DNA from: Bradyrhizobium sp. JYMT SZCCT0180
Lineage (GTDB): Bacteria; Pseudomonadota; Alphaproteobacteria; Rhizobiales; Xanthobacteraceae
Direction: 5' to 3'
Assembly: GCF_018130165.1 (NCBI RefSeq)
Contig: NZ_JAFCLZ010000042.1
Coordinates: 1-42,808 of the forward strand
DNA length: 42,808 nucleotides
Under the pieces are notes generated by a model that was not told where the DNA came from, made no database searches, and saw nothing but the letters and a program-made list of their open reading frames with translations. The translations under genes and the position numbers were made by a program. This document shows positions 32,716-40,793 of the stretch, one piece after another. Numbering within the stretch: position 1 is the first letter of the stretch; the number at the start of each line of letters is the position of its first letter.

Positions 32716-32764
32716 GCCACGGATACGCGGTATTGATCCAACCTACGGATGGATGCAGGTCGCG

Positions 32765-33613
32765 ATGAAGCGAAACGTGATCCGGCGCAAACCACTCGAG
32801 CCGAAATCGGGCCCGGACAGTGAGGCCGAGTCGAGAGACGGCGGCGTGCAGTCCGTCGATCGCGCGCTCTCGATCATCGAAACGCTCGCCGAAGACGACG
32901 AGGGCTATCGCCTGAGCGATCTTGCGATCCGCACGGGGTTGTCGACCTCGACCGTGCACCGGCTGCTGTCGACGCTGGAAAGCCGGCGCTTCGTGCAGTT
33001 CGACCGCACCGAATCGAAATGGCATGTCGGCGCGCGCGCCTTTACGGTCGGCGCCACCTTTGCCCGGCGCCGCAATTTTTCCGCGCAGGCCGTGCCATAT
33101 TTGCGCAAATTGCGCGATCTGACGCGCGAGACCGCCAATCTGGCCGTCGTCGATGACGAGTTCATCGTCGTGCTGACGCGGATGGAAAGCCGCGAAATCA
33201 TGCGGTCACTCACACAAGTCGGCGGCCGCGTCGCGATGGTGGCGTCCGGCGTCGGCAAGGCGGTGCTCGCGACCTGGTCCGACGAGGACGTCAACGCGAT
33301 CATCCGCCATCACGGCATGCCGCGCCTGACCGAAAAGTCGATCGTGCGGCCGAGCGATCTGTTCAAGGAGCTCGAAAAAGTCCGCCGCCAGGGTTTTGCC
33401 ATCGACGACGAGGAAGCCTGCATGGGCCTGCGCTGCATCGCCGCCGTGGTCTACAACGATTGCAGCGAGCCGCTGGCCGCGATCTCAGTGTCCGGCATGA
33501 CCAGCCGTCTCACCGACGATCGCCTGCCGTTGCTGGGCCAGACCGTGCGCGAGGTGGCGGCTGAACTCACGGTGGCGCTCGGCGGCGTGATGCCGGCTGG
33601 GAAATCGGACTGA
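32765..33613 (+). CDS. IclR-family transcriptional regulator
   Basis: A 282-residue regulator. The N-terminal winged helix is about 30-95 (SVDRALSIIETLAEDDEGYR, TGLSTSTVHRLLSTLESRRF) and the GAF-like IclR effector domain follows (GVGKAVLATW, MGLRCIAAVV). I use the ATG at 32765 with AGGT seven bases upstream; earlier ATGs at 32711 and 32753 exist, but the first lies at the edge of a repeat. It reads in the same direction as tctC2-tctB2-tctA2, 197 bases further on, and is their likely regulator. Confidence 0.88.
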   Translation: MKRNVIRRKPLEPKSGPDSEAESRDGGVQSVDRALSIIETLAEDDEGYRLSDLAIRTGLSTSTVHRLLSTLESRRFVQFDRTESKWHVGARAFTVGATFARRRNFSAQAVPYLRKLRDLTRETANLAVVDDEFIVVLTRMESREIMRSLTQVGGRVAMVASGVGKAVLATWSDEDVNAIIRHHGMPRLTEKSIVRPSDLFKELEKVRRQGFAIDDEEACMGLRCIAAVVYNDCSEPLAAISVSGMTSRLTDDRLPLLGQTVREVAAELTVALGGVMPAGKSD

Positions 33614-33810
33614 GCGGCGGAAGTTTCGGCGAAAACGCAGCCGGACGTCGAGGGCGGGTCGGCGGGCAATACCGCCCCCACGTTTTTGCAGCGGAACATC
33701 ACGACGGCGAACAGTCCGTCTGGACAGCGGCGGCTTTTCCGGCTGATATGCGACGAAATGACACGATGCGGCAAATGCGTAGCCATCTGCATCAGCCTGG
33801 AGGAACTCCC

Positions 33811-34779
33811 ATGATCCCGTTTTATACGCGCCTCATCGGCGCGGCGGTCGCGCTGACGCTCACGGCAGGCAGCCCGGCGCTGTCGCAGCAGCTCGAACTC
33901 AAGCTGATGGCGCCCGCAGCGCCCGGCGGCGGATGGGATCAGACTGCGCGTGCGATGCAGCAGGCGTTTGTCGCGGCCGGTATCGCGCGCAGCGTCCAGG
34001 TCACCAACGTCGCCGGCGCAGGCGGCAGCGTCGGCATCGCGCAGTTCGTCAACGGCGCCAAGGGCGACGGTAACCAGATGATGGTGAACGGCTTCGTCAT
34101 GGTCGGCGCGCTCGCCATGAACAAATCACCGGTCACGCTCGAACAGGTGACGCCGATCGCACGCCTCACCGAGGAGATCCAGGTCATCGTCGTGCCGGCG
34201 AATTCGCCGATCAAGACGGCGCAGGATCTGGCCGCCGCGCTCAAGGCCGATATCGCCAAGGTCACCTTTGCCGGCGGCTCGGCCGGCGGCGTCGACCATG
34301 TGATGGCGGCATTGTTCGCGGGCGCCGTCGGCGCCGACGCCAAGAAGGTCAACTACATCCCGTTTTCCGGAGGCGGCGAGTCGCTGGCGGCCATCCTTGG
34401 CGGAAAGGTCACCGCGGGCATTTCGGGAATGAGCGAATACGACGGTCAGATCAAGTCCGGCAAACTGCGCGCGATCGGCGTGACCTCGGAAAAGCGGATT
34501 CCCGGCAGCGATATTCCGACCTTCAAGGAGCAGGGCATTGACCTCGTGCTGGCCAATTGGCGCGCGGTGATGGCGCCTCCCGGCATCACGGCGGAACAGA
34601 AGAAGACGCTGAGCGATGCGGTGGAGAAGATGGTCAAGTCCGACGCCTGGAAAGAGGTTCTCAAGCAGAAGGGCTGGGACGACGCTTATCTTTCCGGCGA
34701 CGCGTTCGCGGATTTCCTGAAGAAGGAAACGGTGCGCGTCACCGACGTGCTGAAGTCGGTCGGCCTGGTCAAATCATGA
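33811..34779 (+). CDS. tctC: Second TTT system, periplasmic binding protein TctC
   Basis: A 322-residue Bug-type receptor with a signal peptide (about 1-25, AGSPALSQQLE). The ligand loops are APAAPGGGWDQTARAM (31-46) and NVAGAGGSVG. GGAGG lies eight bases before the ATG at 33811. Its stop overlaps the tctB start in an ATGA junction. It is only distantly like the TctC at 24320-25324 and has no oxalate operator, so it should carry a different carboxylate. Confidence 0.9.
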   Translation: MIPFYTRLIGAAVALTLTAGSPALSQQLELKLMAPAAPGGGWDQTARAMQQAFVAAGIARSVQVTNVAGAGGSVGIAQFVNGAKGDGNQMMVNGFVMVGALAMNKSPVTLEQVTPIARLTEEIQVIVVPANSPIKTAQDLAAALKADIAKVTFAGGSAGGVDHVMAALFAGAVGADAKKVNYIPFSGGGESLAAILGGKVTAGISGMSEYDGQIKSGKLRAIGVTSEKRIPGSDIPTFKEQGIDLVLANWRAVMAPPGITAEQKKTLSDAVEKMVKSDAWKEVLKQKGWDDAYLSGDAFADFLKKETVRVTDVLKSVGLVKS

Positions 34780-35261
34780 GCGACCTTCCGCAGGGGGCGG
34801 CGGAGCGGCGCATCGATTCCGCGGGCGTTGTCATTGCGCTCGCGCTCGCAGGCTTGGCCGCGGTGCTGGTGTGGGACGCGAGCCAGCTGCAATCCAACAA
34901 TCCCTACGGCATGGGGCCCCACGTGATGCCTGTTGTCATCGCCGTGGGGCTCGGCATTCTCGCGATCGGCAACCTGGTCGAGGCGTTGCGCGGCAATCTG
35001 CCGGCACGCGAGAGCGCCGACGCCAAAGCGGTGTGGCTGATTCTCGGCGGGTTGGCGCTGCTGATCGCCATCATCGGTCTTGGCGGCGGCTTTATCCCGG
35101 CGACCACGGCATTGTTCGTCGCCACGGCGACGGCCTTCGGGCGGCGCGCCATTCTCACCGATCTCGCCATCGGCTTCGTGATGACCACCCTGATCTATGT
35201 CGCCTTCAGTCGCCTGCTGACGTTGAGCCTTCCCGCCGGCCCACTGGAAAGGCTGTTTTGA
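34776..35261 (+). CDS. tctB: Second TTT system, small permease TctB
   Basis: A 161-residue, four-segment membrane protein; NNPYGMGPHVMPVVIAVGLG is the usual TctB loop. The start is fixed by the ATGA overlap with tctC; a longer frame from 34557 is read from the wrong frame of tctC. Its TGA overlaps the tctA ATG (TGATG), so all three genes are translationally coupled. Confidence 0.9.
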   Translation: MSDLPQGAAERRIDSAGVVIALALAGLAAVLVWDASQLQSNNPYGMGPHVMPVVIAVGLGILAIGNLVEALRGNLPARESADAKAVWLILGGLALLIAIIGLGGGFIPATTALFVATATAFGRRAILTDLAIGFVMTTLIYVAFSRLLTLSLPAGPLERLF

Positions 35262-36760
35262 TGGACGCCTTCGTCGCACTCGCCAACGGCATGGCTGTCG
35301 CTATCCAGCCCATGAACATGCTCTATGCGTTGATCGGCGTGCTGCTCGGCACCGCGGTTGGCGTGTTGCCCGGCATCGGGCCTGCGCTCACCGTCGCCTT
35401 GCTGCTGCCGGTGACCTACAAGCTCGATCCCGGCGGTTCGCTGATCATGTTCGCCGGCATCTATTATGGCGGCATGTATGGCGGATCCACCACCGCCATC
35501 CTCATCAACACGCCCGGCGAGAGCGCATCGATGGCGACCGCGCTGGAGGGCAACAAGATGGCCAAGGCCGGCCGCGGCGGGCCTGCACTGGCGACCGCCG
35601 CCATCGGCTCGTTTGTCGCCGGCACCATCGCCACCATTGGTCTCGCCTTTCTGGCGCCTTGGCTGGTCGACTTTGCGGTGCACTTCGGGCCGGAAGATTA
35701 TTTTGCGTTGATGTGCGTGGCTTTCGTCACCGTGTCGGCAACCTTCGGAAGTTCGCCGATCCGCGGCCTGACCAGCCTGTTCATCGGGCTGACGCTCGGG
35801 CTCGTCGGCATCGACAAGCTCACCGGGCAGCCCCGGCTCACCTTCGGCATCCCCGAACTGCTCGACGGCGTCGAAGTGACGACGCTGGCGGTCGGCCTGT
35901 TCGCGGTGGGGGAGGCGCTCTACGTCGTCTCGCGCCGTCATCACTCCGAAGAAAAGCTCGAGCCGGTGCGCGGCTCGCTGTGGATGACCAAAGAGGACTG
36001 GCAACGGTCGTGGAAACCGTGGCTGCGCGGCACCATGTTCGGTTTTCCGATCGGCGCGCTGCCCGCCGGCGGCGCGGAGATTCCAACCTTTCTGTCCTAT
36101 TCAACTGAAAAGAGGCTGTCGAAACACCCCGAGGAATTCGGCAAGGGCGCGATCGAAGGCGTCGCGGGGCCGGAAGCCGCCAACAACGCATCCGCCGCCG
36201 GCACCCTCGTGCCGCTCTTGACGCTGGGGCTTCCGACCTCGGCTACCGCCGCGATGATGCTGGCGGGCTTTCAGCAATACGGCCTGAACCCGGGACCGCT
36301 GCTGTTCGCCGAGCGGCCCGATCTGGTGTGGGGCCTGATCGCCAGCCTGTTCATCGCCAACGTCATGCTGCTGGTGCTCAACCTGCCGCTGGTCGGCCTG
36401 TGGGTGAAACTGCTCGCGATCCCGCAGCCGTGGCTTTACGCCGGCATTCTGGTGTTTGCGACCACCGGCACCATCGCAGCAAAACCGTCGGTGGTCGAAC
36501 TGTCGATGCTGGCGGGTTTCGGCGTGATGGGCTTCCTGATGCGCCGGTTCGATTTTCCGATCGCGCCTGTCGTCGTTGGTCTGATCCTGGGGCCGATCGC
36601 CGAAAGCCAGTTGCGCCGCGCGATGTCGATCAGCCTCGGCGATCCCATGGCGCTGCTGCAAAGCCCGATGTCGGCGACGCTGCTCGGCATCGCGCTGATC
36701 GCGCTGGTAGCGCCGTTCGTGACGCAGGGGCTGGGCCGGTTCAAGGCGAACGAGGACTAG
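35261..36760 (+). CDS. tctA: Second TTT system, large permease TctA
   Basis: A 499-residue permease with the family blocks GVLPGIGPALTVALLLPVTY (37-56), ILINTPGESASMATALEG and LTLGLPTSATAAMMLAGF. The start is the ATG that overlaps the tctB stop by one base. Compared with the TctA at 22115-23617, it has a different central loop (RRHHSEEKLEPVRGSLWMTK). It ends 13 bases before the convergent MaoC-like gene. Confidence 0.92.
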   Translation: MDAFVALANGMAVAIQPMNMLYALIGVLLGTAVGVLPGIGPALTVALLLPVTYKLDPGGSLIMFAGIYYGGMYGGSTTAILINTPGESASMATALEGNKMAKAGRGGPALATAAIGSFVAGTIATIGLAFLAPWLVDFAVHFGPEDYFALMCVAFVTVSATFGSSPIRGLTSLFIGLTLGLVGIDKLTGQPRLTFGIPELLDGVEVTTLAVGLFAVGEALYVVSRRHHSEEKLEPVRGSLWMTKEDWQRSWKPWLRGTMFGFPIGALPAGGAEIPTFLSYSTEKRLSKHPEEFGKGAIEGVAGPEAANNASAAGTLVPLLTLGLPTSATAAMMLAGFQQYGLNPGPLLFAERPDLVWGLIASLFIANVMLLVLNLPLVGLWVKLLAIPQPWLYAGILVFATTGTIAAKPSVVELSMLAGFGVMGFLMRRFDFPIAPVVVGLILGPIAESQLRRAMSISLGDPMALLQSPMSATLLGIALIALVAPFVTQGLGRFKANED

Positions 36761-36773
36761 TCCGTCCTCAGCG

Positions 36774-37235
36774 TCAACTCGCGGCCGGTGCGTCCGGCCG
36801 CTTTGCAACGAAAATATTCGAGATGCATTCCAGCACCGTCTCGCGCTTCTGATTGCGCAACAGGTTTCGATTGCGAACGATTCCCCAGTCGGGCTTGGAT
36901 TTCGACTGGCGCATTTCCAGTACCGTCATTTCGAGATCGAGCTGATCACCCGGGCGTACCGGGTTCGACAGTTTCAGCCCTTCCCAGCCCAGTCCCATCA
37001 AGACCTGGTAATGCGGCTGCAGCTGACTCGACAGCAAGATGTAGATCGCAAACGTATTTGAGCCCGACGCCGTCAGGCCTCCAAAGACCGATTGTGCCGC
37101 GGCTTCCTCGTCGATGTGGCGGGGTATCGGATCATACTGTTTTGCGAAGCGGATAATCTCGTCCTTGGACAGCAGGTAGGGGCCCGCGGCGCTGCGCATG
37201 CCGATGTCCAGTTCTTCGAAATAGAGGTTGGCCAT
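36774..37235 (-). CDS. MaoC-like (hot-dog fold) dehydratase
   Basis: A 153-residue single hot-dog protein. The hydratase motif is QYDPIPRHIDEEAA, with D35 and H40 as the expected catalytic pair that adds water to an enoyl thioester. It also has the hot-dog helix signature FGGLTASGSNTFAIY. I start at the ATG at 37235 with GGAGG five bases upstream. The substrate is unknown; the convergent TTT genes may feed it an acid, but that is only by position. Confidence 0.85.
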   Translation of the reverse strand: MANLYFEELDIGMRSAAGPYLLSKDEIIRFAKQYDPIPRHIDEEAAAQSVFGGLTASGSNTFAIYILLSSQLQPHYQVLMGLGWEGLKLSNPVRPGDQLDLEMTVLEMRQSKSKPDWGIVRNRNLLRNQKRETVLECISNIFVAKRPDAPAAS

Positions 37236-37268
37236 GGAAGCCTCCGGACCCTGCACGGTGGGCGGAGC

Positions 37269-37457
37269 CTATGCTTCCTGGTCGACCTTCGCCATCTCCA
37301 AACCTTGTTTGCGACCGCATGCAATGCCTTGGGCAATTGCCCGGGCGACGATCTCGGCATCGTCGTCGGAGAGCCGTTTGAGCGGCACCAAGGAGCACAC
37401 GATCTGACGTGCGCGTTGCAGGTCCATCTCCGTAACAACGGGCCGCTTGATGGGCAT
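37269..37457 (-). CDS. Small hypothetical protein, 62 aa
   Basis: A soluble, mostly helical peptide (MPIKRPVVTEMDLQRARQIV, DDDAEIVARAIAQGIACGRK). GAGG stands eight bases before the ATG. It lies 33 bases upstream of the MaoC-like gene on the same strand, probably in one transcript. No function can be assigned. Confidence 0.55.
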   Translation of the reverse strand: MPIKRPVVTEMDLQRARQIVCSLVPLKRLSDDDAEIVARAIAQGIACGRKQGLEMAKVDQEA

Positions 37458-37615
37458 TTTGACAGCCTCACGACCAAGGAGGGCGGTAATGCTACCATGG
37501 CTGGGTAGATTTCAGTTATGCGTTTGCGCCGCCGCAAGGCAGGCTTCAGCCTCGCGAACGGCATTACTCGCCCACGTCGAAGATACCGCGTCCATTTCGT
37601 GCCGATAACAAACAG

Positions 37616-38020
37616 CTATTGGGTTGGGTCTGGTGCCCGCGGAATGTCGCTGATATCCATGGCCCAGGGTAATGCCGAGCGGCACCAACCCTGATATTTT
37701 GGAACCAGCTGCGCGCGTTGCTTCGCCGTCCCAAGGCGCAGGCTGAACACAACACGGTCATCCAATGACGTGGAGTAAATGGCCGAACCGCAATCGGCAC
37801 AGAACGCCAGCGCACGTTTGTTGCCGCTGTCGGCCGTTTTTATGTAGATCTTCGGTTGCCCGTGGAGCTTGAAATTCTCTGCCTTCACCGGAACGGTGAA
37901 GCGGTAGGGCGCGCCGGAAAAGGCCTGACAGTCGGTACAGTGGCAAATAGTGACGTAGTCGGGATTGATATCCGCCTCGTAGCTGATCCGCCCGCAGTGA
38001 CAGGCGCCGTCAATTTTCAT
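37616..38020 (-). CDS. GFA-family protein (glutathione-dependent formaldehyde-activating/CENP-V type)
   Basis: A 134-residue zinc protein of the Mss4-like fold. Zinc ligands are visible: C7 and C9 (GACHCG), C26, C28 and C31 (ICHCTDCQ), C74 and C77 (FCADCGS). I start at the ATG at 38020 with AAGGGA upstream; the frame to 38137 adds 39 basic residues without a site. Members may bind glutathione adducts, but many have no known reaction. Confidence 0.85.
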   Translation of the reverse strand: MKIDGACHCGRISYEADINPDYVTICHCTDCQAFSGAPYRFTVPVKAENFKLHGQPKIYIKTADSGNKRALAFCADCGSAIYSTSLDDRVVFSLRLGTAKQRAQLVPKYQGWCRSALPWAMDISDIPRAPDPTQ

Positions 38021-38248
38021 TCTTCCCTTGCTTCCCTTGCCCGCCGGGCCGTCCGATCCCTCCACGATTGCCTTGGACAATTGCGTTCTCCCAGATCGTT
38101 CGAACCAGCGTGGAACGAAGCGAGGCGCGGACAGCATAACTCCAAGCTCCCCTGCGCGCTAGCGAACCGGGATTGGGGCCTTGAACGGCCCCGCGCCGAC
38201 TAATAATAAAAGATAAAGTGGGCAGGCCATGCTTCGGAGCGCGCCGCT

Positions 38249-38569
38249 ATGGCGTTCGATTTACTTCAATCCGGATACGCAACTCTCCAATACGAGATCG
38301 CCGAGGAGAGGGCGTCGGCACTCGGACGGCTTGGACGGCGGCTCGAGGCCGCGCTGACGGCACTTGCCGCATGTCCGCGGACCGCCAACTCCGATCGAAA
38401 AATCCGCGATGGTCTCGTCGAACAGGCGGGGTATGCGCTCTGGCTCTTCGTCGTGCAGCGCGAGGCCTGCGGTCTCAACAAGATCGACCACGTGATCAAG
38501 CTCTACGGGGTGCCGAACGAGGTGCTTGCCCGCATGGGGCCATTGCCGAAAGCGCGCCCTCCGGCGTAA
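38249..38569 (+). CDS. Conserved hypothetical protein, 106 aa
   Basis: A helical soluble protein beginning MAFDLLQSGYATLQYEIAEE, with LGRLGRRLEAALTALAA and a GLVEQAGYALWLFVVQREAC segment. The last region, DHVIKLYGVPNEVLARMG, recalls small Rhizobiales proteins of unknown function. Weak GGAG upstream. It ends 27 bases before the convergent aldolase stop. Confidence 0.75.
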   Translation: MAFDLLQSGYATLQYEIAEERASALGRLGRRLEAALTALAACPRTANSDRKIRDGLVEQAGYALWLFVVQREACGLNKIDHVIKLYGVPNEVLARMGPLPKARPPA

Positions 38570-38596
38570 TCCAGCGGCCGCCCCAATCGGCTCCAG

Positions 38597-39559
38597 CTAC
38601 ACCGGCAACTTTCGGTTCTGGTGTGCCCGGCCCTTGATGGCGGCGGCCTCGCTATGCCCCGCGATCACGCGCACGCCCTCGTCAATCCGTATCGTGATGT
38701 TGTCGGCCGTGCAGCCTTGCAGGAACGCGACGCCGTTGTTGCGGCAGGCCGCCAGAATGCGATTCCGCGCCGCCTGCATTTCCCGCGGAAAGGGCTCGCT
38801 TGGAATTTCGCGATAGCCGAGCGAAAGACTGAGGTCGCCCGGGCCGATCTCGGCAAAGCCCAGTCCGGGTACGCCAAGGATCTCCTCGCAATTGGCGACG
38901 CCCTCGGGGCTTTCCAGCTTCACGCCCAGCAACAACTCACCTTTCGGATTGAGCGGCCAGGGATCGCAGCGCGCCATATATTCCTCGGTCGACAGGCCCC
39001 ACACAGGTGCCGCGGTGGTTTCCGATCCGCGCCCCCGCGTGCCGATGCCGAGCAGCTTGCGGCCGGCGGCGTCGGTGCCGCCGTCTTTTGCGCGTATCGC
39101 GCCCGCCATCCGTGCCAGCGGCGAGGGGATCTCGGGATCGACGCCATCCGTGTTGTGCGGATAGCGGCAGGATTCAACGAAGGCCCGCACCGCGTCGGCG
39201 GTTTCCGCCTGGCACAGCAGGATGCCATGCACGCCGCGGCCGAGGATCTGGCGGAACTGCCAGGCGTTGTAGCGCACATGCGCGGCGTCGATGCCATTCA
39301 CCGGCGCCTCGACAATGACAGTCGGCGTGCGATGCCCCGACCGCGTCGGCCCGGCATCGACCATGCCGCGCATGTACTCGGCAAGGCCGGCCATATCGAA
39401 GGCGCCGTGCTCCATGCCGACATTCATGTAGTCGGCCCAGGTCCCGGCATCGATGCGGCCCTGCGCATGAGTCAGCACATGGCCGCTGTGCGGGCCGTCA
39501 TAATAGATCGCCTGATCCTGCTCCAGCAGTTCGACGCAGCGACTGATCCGCTTGCCCAT
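38597..39559 (-). CDS. HpcH/HpaI-family class II aldolase
   Basis: A 320-residue metal-dependent TIM-barrel aldolase that would cleave a 2-keto-3-deoxy-type acid into pyruvate and an aldehyde (or the reverse). The metal ligands are in VKLESPEGVANC (Glu) and EIGPGDLSLSLG (Asp). It is longer than the usual 260 residues or so because of an insert around KDGGTDAAGRKLLGIGTRGR. The start is the ATG at 39559 with GGAGGAAA eight bases upstream; the TTG just before is unnecessary. The true acid is unknown. Confidence 0.85.
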   Translation of the reverse strand: MGKRISRCVELLEQDQAIYYDGPHSGHVLTHAQGRIDAGTWADYMNVGMEHGAFDMAGLAEYMRGMVDAGPTRSGHRTPTVIVEAPVNGIDAAHVRYNAWQFRQILGRGVHGILLCQAETADAVRAFVESCRYPHNTDGVDPEIPSPLARMAGAIRAKDGGTDAAGRKLLGIGTRGRGSETTAAPVWGLSTEEYMARCDPWPLNPKGELLLGVKLESPEGVANCEEILGVPGLGFAEIGPGDLSLSLGYREIPSEPFPREMQAARNRILAACRNNGVAFLQGCTADNITIRIDEGVRVIAGHSEAAAIKGRAHQNRKLPV

Positions 39560-39794
39560 CAAGGGTTTCCTCCGACAGTTTTCCGCGATGCCGGCGCAAG
39601 GCTAGCACGCTGCCGCGCCACGATGGACAGGGGCGGTGATCACTATCGCGCCGAATGTGCAAAAGCGTTGTCGGGAAAACAGGAAATGGGCCGCCGCATC
39701 CGGCAGCCGGCCAGCGATCGATCGGAATGACGCCTTGAAGCCGGCCGAGGGCCACGGAGCGGGCTGTTGCCTCAGTCCGCTCCGCGGACCGTGG

Positions 39795-39938
39795 TCATTT
39801 GAACATGCCGAGAATCCACTTGATGAGCTGATCCATCGGCGAAGGCTTTGGATAGGGCAGCGAGCCATCCCTGGACGCAGCCATGCCTCCGTACACCGCG
39901 GACAACTCGTCGATGTTCAACTCGTGATCGTTTTGCAT
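39795..39938 (-). CDS. Double-glycine leader peptide (bacteriocin-like), 47 aa
   Basis: The ATG at 39938 has a strong GAGGAGA eight bases upstream. The leader is MQNDHELNIDELSAVYGG, almost the same as that of the peptide at 549-749 (HELRIDELDLISGG). The mature part is about 29 residues, MAASRDGSLPYPKPSPMDQL then a hydrophobic tail IKWILGMFK, a shape compatible with a small membrane-active peptide. Export by a C39-type ABC transporter is inferred; none is present here. A CRP-like site lies 75 bases upstream. Confidence 0.7.
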   Translation of the reverse strand: MQNDHELNIDELSAVYGGMAASRDGSLPYPKPSPMDQLIKWILGMFK

Positions 39939-40013
39939 CCGTTGATCTCCTCTCAAGCGATGGACGCCTCATCCACCGTGCCGGAGAGGGTAGAACGGGC
40001 GCTCAGCCGAGGG

Positions 40014-40029
40014 TGTGATCCACGTCACG
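40014..40029. promoter_or_regulatory. CRP/FNR-like site, TGTGATCCACGTCACG
   Basis: TGTGA-N6-TCAC dyad, 75 bases before the third GG peptide. The peptide at 16806 has GTGA-N6-TCAC in a similar place. Confidence 0.4.
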
Positions 40030-40077
40030 AACTCTGCAGGGTGTGCGCGGATCCGTTGAACCAATCCGCCTGTCGGC

Positions 40078-40665
40078 TCACGGTCGGGCCCGCAGCATGG
40101 GCGTCAATGCGGGGGACGAGCCGCTTTGTATCCTGCCGATAATCTTGAAGCCGTGGCGTTCGTACAGGGAAATATTGCGCGGGTTCGAGCTTTCGAGGTA
40201 GGCGGCGGCGCCTCGCTCGTCGCAGCGTCGTAGGGCGTGTTTCATCAGCAGCGCGCCGAGTCCTTGCCCGATCCATTTCGGATCGGCGGCGAAGAGGGGC
40301 AGGTACCAATGCGGCTCATGGGGATGATGCTCGGCCATGCCTTTCATCAGGACGCCGACATCCTCGGCGATCTCCGGGCGCAGGGAACCCTCCATGACGG
40401 CGCCCATCGCCGCTTCGTCGGGCTCGACGCCCGGCGGCAGCCACAAGGCGGCGGCGCGCGCGCGTTCGGTGATGTCGGCCGTGCCATGGTCGAATGCGCG
40501 GCCGCCAAAGGCTTTGACGAATCGCGGCATCACCCTGAGATATTCGGACGGGTCGGGCCAAACCCAGCGCGTCATCGGGTCGGACGCAAAGCCGAGCACG
40601 ATGGTGCTGATGACGGTTTTCTCGATGCTTGCGTCCGCTGATTTCACTTCCGGCACGGCCGACAT
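40078..40665 (-). CDS. GNAT-family N-acetyltransferase
   Basis: A 195-residue GNAT protein. Motif A is HWYLPLFAADPKWIGQGLGA with the Q-x-x-G-x-G/A loop, followed by LLMKHALRRCDERGAAAYLE and the SNPRNISLYERHGFKIIG signature. The start at 40665 is supported by GAGGGA seven bases upstream; the alternatives are an ATG at 40680 and a TTG at 40701. The substrate is unknown. It is 128 bases from the permease gene and may be independent. Confidence 0.85.
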   Translation of the reverse strand: MSAVPEVKSADASIEKTVISTIVLGFASDPMTRWVWPDPSEYLRVMPRFVKAFGGRAFDHGTADITERARAAALWLPPGVEPDEAAMGAVMEGSLRPEIAEDVGVLMKGMAEHHPHEPHWYLPLFAADPKWIGQGLGALLMKHALRRCDERGAAAYLESSNPRNISLYERHGFKIIGRIQSGSSPALTPMLRARP

Positions 40666-40793
40666 CAGGTCATCCCTCATTTCGATCTGGTCACCGCCCA
40701 ATGTAGGTGTGCGAATGCCTTCTTTCCAGGCGTTGGAACCTGAATGCTCGTCGTGGTCGGTGAGCCCCGCAGATCGTCGACGCGGATCGCCGG

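Noticed and set aside
32711..32764. Upstream ATG start for the IclR gene
   Set aside because: It lies at the edge of a palindromic repeat; the ATG at 32765 has a better site and a more usual N-terminus.
36101..36808. 235-codon minus-strand frame opposite tctA
   Set aside because: It is a shadow of a strongly supported TctA gene; high-GC codon bias opens long antisense frames throughout the window.
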